Below the pieces are notes generated by a model. It ran no database searches. It saw only the letters and a list, made by a program, of their open reading frames with translations, and was not told where the DNA came from. Positions 13,254-15,676 of a DNA stretch of 15,676 nucleotides are shown one piece after another. The stretch is from positions 1-15,676 of the forward strand of contig CAIYTJ010000048.1 in the NCBI GenBank assembly GCA_903929065.1. The letters run 5' to 3'. Origin of the DNA: an uncultured Bacteroidales bacterium (GTDB lineage Bacteria > Bacteroidota > Bacteroidia > Bacteroidales > Paludibacteraceae). Numbering within the stretch: position 1 is the stretch's first letter; the number at the start of each line of letters is the position of its first letter. The position numbers and the translations under genes were made by a program.

Positions 13254-14585
13254 TCAAATTTTCATTCGTATCCGCCATTCCTGCGGATATAAATTATTGC
13301 ATCGGTTTCCCAAATTTTTAACCCAACCTAATCCTAATCCTTTATAACAAATTAACACATAACCCCGCTTGGAATCCGGAAGTGAAACTGCTTCTTTTCT
13401 TAAGTATAAAATAGCCGTTTCATAGTCAACTTCAACCGCCTCAACTGAATTTCTATCTAACATTTTAGAAAGTGCAATATTAGCTGAAGGAATAAAATCA
13501 GATCCTTTCATCTCGCCCAGCAATAGCCCTGAACTCATGCATTTGAGTTGCTTAGTTAGAATCAGGAAATCATTTAATCTTTCGGTATCATAAGCGTTAA
13601 TCAAATTATTTTCAATTACAAATGTCCAACGGTTTGGATCTATTAAAGATAACGTTGGAATATCGGTTTTTGTTACAAACTTAATTCCTTTTTTTTCAAT
13701 ATTTTTACTCTTAAAAGTATGGCTTTGAATAGAAGTTTTCTTTAAAATGGAAAGAAAAAAACCTTCTCCTTTCGTTTTATGCGGATAGAACCGATAACCG
13801 AAATCACTTTGAGTTATATCATTATTCTCCTGTAAATCTATTGGTAAGAATTCAGCTCCAAGTTCATTGCAAATCCACTGCACATTTTCTTCGTTTTCTT
13901 CCCGATTGAATGTGCAGGTGCTGTAAACTAAAATTCCATCCGTTTTTAAAGATTCCCAAACTGAAGAAACAATTTCACGCTGGCGTTCGGCGCACATTTT
14001 CACATTATATTCCGACCATTCCTGAATAGCTCCGGCATCTTTCCGGAACATACCTTCGCCTGAACACGGTGCATCAATAACTATTGCATCGAAAAATCCG
14101 GGTAATTTATCAAAATCTTTCGGTTCATTATTCGTAACAACTATATTTGGATTTCCCCATTTAATAAGGTTCTCAGCCAAAATGTATGCCCGTGAGCGAA
14201 TGATTTCATTGCTTACCAGCAAACTGGTTTCCGGTAATGCTTGTGACAAAAGTGTGGATTTTCCGCCGGGTGCTGCGCAGAGATCAAGAACTGTTCTGGC
14301 AGTTGGAAAGTGCTGTTTTACAGCTTTTTCCAAAAACATGGAACTTGCTTCCTGAACATAATAAGCTCCGGCATGAAATATCGGATCGGCAGTGAAAAGC
14401 GGTCGTTCTTTTAAATAAAAACCTAATTCACACCACGGTATTTTTTCGTCGGATGGTTTCAGTTCCATTTTTGTATTTACCCTGACGCTTGTTGGTGGAA
14501 CTGAATCGAGTGCTTTTTCAAGCTCCAGATATTCATCGCCCATCAGTTTTTTTGTTCTGCTAACAAATGCTTGGGGTAAAATCAT
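13254..14585 (-). CDS. NOL1/NOP2/Sun-family rRNA (cytosine-5) methyltransferase
   Basis: The enzyme transfers a methyl group from SAM to C5 of a cytosine in rRNA. I start it at the ATG at 14585 (443 aa): MILPQAFVSRTKKLMG is a family-typical beginning, whereas the in-frame TTG at 14600 adds only five residues. Motifs are the SAM loop VLDLCAAPGGKS (99-110), motif IV IDAPCSGEGMF with C174, and motif VI VYSTCTFNREENE with the nucleophile C224. The C-terminal part (about 270-443), ending in GLGWVKNLGNRCNNLYP and a basic tail, is the RsmF-type RNA-binding extension. Overall it resembles RsmF (m5C1407 of 16S rRNA), but the target base cannot be read, so I give no symbol. The gene begins 19 nt after the HIT gene. 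Confidence 0.9.
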   Translation of the reverse strand: MILPQAFVSRTKKLMGDEYLELEKALDSVPPTSVRVNTKMELKPSDEKIPWCELGFYLKERPLFTADPIFHAGAYYVQEASSMFLEKAVKQHFPTARTVLDLCAAPGGKSTLLSQALPETSLLVSNEIIRSRAYILAENLIKWGNPNIVVTNNEPKDFDKLPGFFDAIVIDAPCSGEGMFRKDAGAIQEWSEYNVKMCAERQREIVSSVWESLKTDGILVYSTCTFNREENEENVQWICNELGAEFLPIDLQENNDITQSDFGYRFYPHKTKGEGFFLSILKKTSIQSHTFKSKNIEKKGIKFVTKTDIPTLSLIDPNRWTFVIENNLINAYDTERLNDFLILTKQLKCMSSGLLLGEMKGSDFIPSANIALSKMLDRNSVEAVEVDYETAILYLRKEAVSLPDSKRGYVLICYKGLGLGWVKNLGNRCNNLYPQEWRIRMKI

Positions 14586-14604
14586 GTTGCTAAATATCAA
14601 TAAT

Positions 14605-15027
14605 TTAAAGTGCTTTTACAATTTTGTCAATCATTTCAGCATATTCTGCTTCAGATAAATAAACCTTCTGAGGATTCATTTCGAAAATTCCTCCAAATTC
14701 AAATTCTCCTTCGTATTTCGGAACTAAATGGAAATGCAGGTGAGGCAATTTATCAGAATAAGCTCCATAATTAATCTTTTTGGCTAAAAAGACAGTTTGA
14801 ATTGTTTTGGCCACTTTTGCCACATCGGTCATAAATGCATTGCGATCTGATTCAGAAAGTTCAAATAACTCATTCACATGATCTTTATAAGCCACAACAC
14901 AGCGACCCGGATGACTTTGTTCTTTGAACAGGAAAAGAGTTGAAGCGCTTAAATTGCAAATCTCAATCATTAAACTTTTTTGTAATTCATTGCGCTGACA
15001 ATAAAGGCAATCATTTGATTTTTCCAT
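14605..15027 (-). CDS. HIT family nucleotide-binding protein
   Basis: The 140-aa protein has the histidine-triad signature H96-L-H-F-H100-L, with H98 the expected nucleotidylated residue. HIT proteins hydrolyse nucleoside phosphoramidates or dinucleoside polyphosphates. The N-terminal CLYC (7-10) may bind zinc with a histidine, as in many bacterial HIT proteins; the second conserved element, HPGRCVVAYKDH (39-50), is present. The substrate cannot be told from sequence. It is the first gene of the minus-strand run down to DUF4301, downstream of a strong terminator, so the promoter should lie within 15028-15075; I found no convincing TAnnTTTG box there. Confidence 0.92.
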   Translation of the reverse strand: MEKSNDCLYCQRNELQKSLMIEICNLSASTLFLFKEQSHPGRCVVAYKDHVNELFELSESDRNAFMTDVAKVAKTIQTVFLAKKINYGAYSDKLPHLHFHLVPKYEGEFEFGGIFEMNPQKVYLSEAEYAEMIDKIVKAL

Positions 15028-15068
15028 TTTTGATTTTATATTATTGTATTTCTGTTGATTAAATAATT

Positions 15069-15108
15069 AAAAAAAAGAAAGCAGTGAGATGATGTGTCAC
15101 TGCTTTCT
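15069..15108 (-). terminator. Rho-independent terminator of the small HTH gene
   Basis: A perfect 12-bp stem (15076-15087 and 15097-15108) with a 9-nt loop is followed on the minus strand by about seven T and then AATT. It starts 19 nt after the stop codon of the gene ending at 15127 and separates it from the HIT operon. Confidence 0.9.
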
Positions 15109-15126
15109 ACCAATTCGTTAAAGAAA

Positions 15127-15381
15127 TTAAGCCTTTTGTGATTCTAAAATCTGCATTGCAATATCTAGAATCTGAGTGTCATCTAACATTACCAATCCGC
15201 CGTCTGGTCCGGGTTCGATATGAACGCCACAACTTTTTCCATCTTTGTAATCGTGTCCACCAAAATAATTACGTACTGTTTCTTTTTCCAGACCAAGTTC
15301 TTCGGCGATCTTGGCCATACTACCGCTTGGAAGCGCATCCTTTACTCTACGTAGCTCGTTGAATGTTATTGTTTTTGTCAT
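15127..15381 (-). CDS. Small helix-turn-helix DNA-binding protein
   Basis: The product is 84 aa. Residues 21-40 (SMAKIAEELGLEKETVRNYF) form a clear helix-turn-helix: an AKIAEELG helix, a turn at G30-L-E, and recognition helix KETVRNYF. The middle, GGHDYKDGKSCGVHIEPGPDGG (41-62), is glycine-rich, and the end (66-84) is an acidic then amphipathic helix. I recall close relatives as short 'DNA-binding protein' entries in Bacteroidales; the target is unknown. It is monocistronic, with a good promoter and terminator of its own. The start is an ATG followed by TKTITFNELRR; a TCATGA palindrome covers the start codon. Whether it represses itself cannot be told. Confidence 0.85.
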   Translation of the reverse strand: MTKTITFNELRRVKDALPSGSMAKIAEELGLEKETVRNYFGGHDYKDGKSCGVHIEPGPDGGLVMLDDTQILDIAMQILESQKA

Positions 15382-15431
15382 GACATTATGTATTAGAATT
15401 GTTTTGTGAATAATGTTTAGTAAAAGTGCAA

Positions 15432-15462
15432 TAAACGTACTGCATTCTTTTTATATTACAAA
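15432..15462 (-). promoter_or_regulatory. Promoter of the small HTH gene
   Basis: The minus strand shows TTTG (15459-15462), 19 nt, then TACGTTTA (15432-15439), close to the Bacteroidota consensus TTTG-N19-TAnnTTTG with one mismatch in the last base. The -7 box is 50 nt before the ATG. It is the most complete two-part promoter in the window. Confidence 0.7.
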
Positions 15463-15541
15463 ATTATTTCATAAGAATTTTTATGAAAAATAATTAATTT
15501 GGATTAACATTTTTATATGGGTCAGATAATCAATTAATTAT

Positions 15542-15573
15542 AAGTTTTGAAAATTACCTGATTTTCAAAGCTT
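15542..15573. other. Long hairpin in AT-rich intergenic end
   Basis: Arms 15542-15554 and 15561-15573 pair over 13 bp with one G-T wobble around a TACCTG loop. No T-run follows on either side, so it does not look like a standard terminator. The surrounding stretch 15382-15676 shows no coding frame; besides this hairpin and the HTH promoter I see nothing in it. Confidence 0.5.
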
Positions 15574-15676
15574 GTAATTTGTCAGAATTATATATCATTC
15601 TTGATCTTATATACCCAATAAAATTTTTTTGCTTGGATAAATTTACATAAAACGATTAAATATTTAAATTTTTAAA

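Noticed and set aside
15138..15362. Plus-strand frame of 74 codons opposite the HTH gene
   Set aside because: The minus strand has a clear HTH, promoter and terminator; the plus frame has no recognisable feature.

Overview
This window looks like a chromosomal segment from a Bacteroidota bacterium, probably of the order Bacteroidales. It is AT-rich, its promoters match the Bacteroidota form (TAnnTTTG as the -7 box), Shine-Dalgarno sequences are not evident, and it carries families typical of the phylum: DUF4301, a DUF6340-like lipoprotein, an outer-membrane protein next to coaX, and an 84-aa HTH protein. I cannot name a genus.

Left part, minus strand (1-5022). A likely operon runs hisG, coaX, then an outer-membrane protein gene that leaves the window at base 1; coaX and the last gene overlap by 14 nt. 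Upstream of hisG lie two adjacent copies of a 51-aa lipoprotein gene, neither of which appears in a simple long-ORF list. Each copy has its own promoter and hairpin terminator. The copies are colinear without gaps over 241 bp at an offset of 403 bp. Further upstream is a long-chain acyl-CoA ligase gene.

Centre, plus strand (5143-9847). pheT (its start is revised here to 5181) is followed by a 92-bp gap holding a two-copy repeat. Next come a PLP-dependent Cys/Met-metabolism enzyme and a secreted cyclophilin with a long insertion, and then a strong hairpin terminator lying between convergent genes.

Right part, minus strand (9854-15381). Five genes with gaps of 3-50 nt form a probable operon, in transcription order: HIT protein, NOL1/NOP2/Sun-type rRNA m5C methyltransferase, PhnP-like metallo-hydrolase, DUF6340-like lipoprotein and DUF4301. 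Upstream is a separately terminated small HTH gene with a well-formed promoter. The last 300 bases are AT-rich, with a hairpin and no gene that I can see.

Most of the window is housekeeping and I find no phage, IS, CRISPR or defence system. The points most worth a second look are the duplicated KVDTA-repeat lipoproteins with their conserved leader, and a motif-by-motif resemblance of the DUF4301 protein to UDP-sugar pyrophosphorylases.
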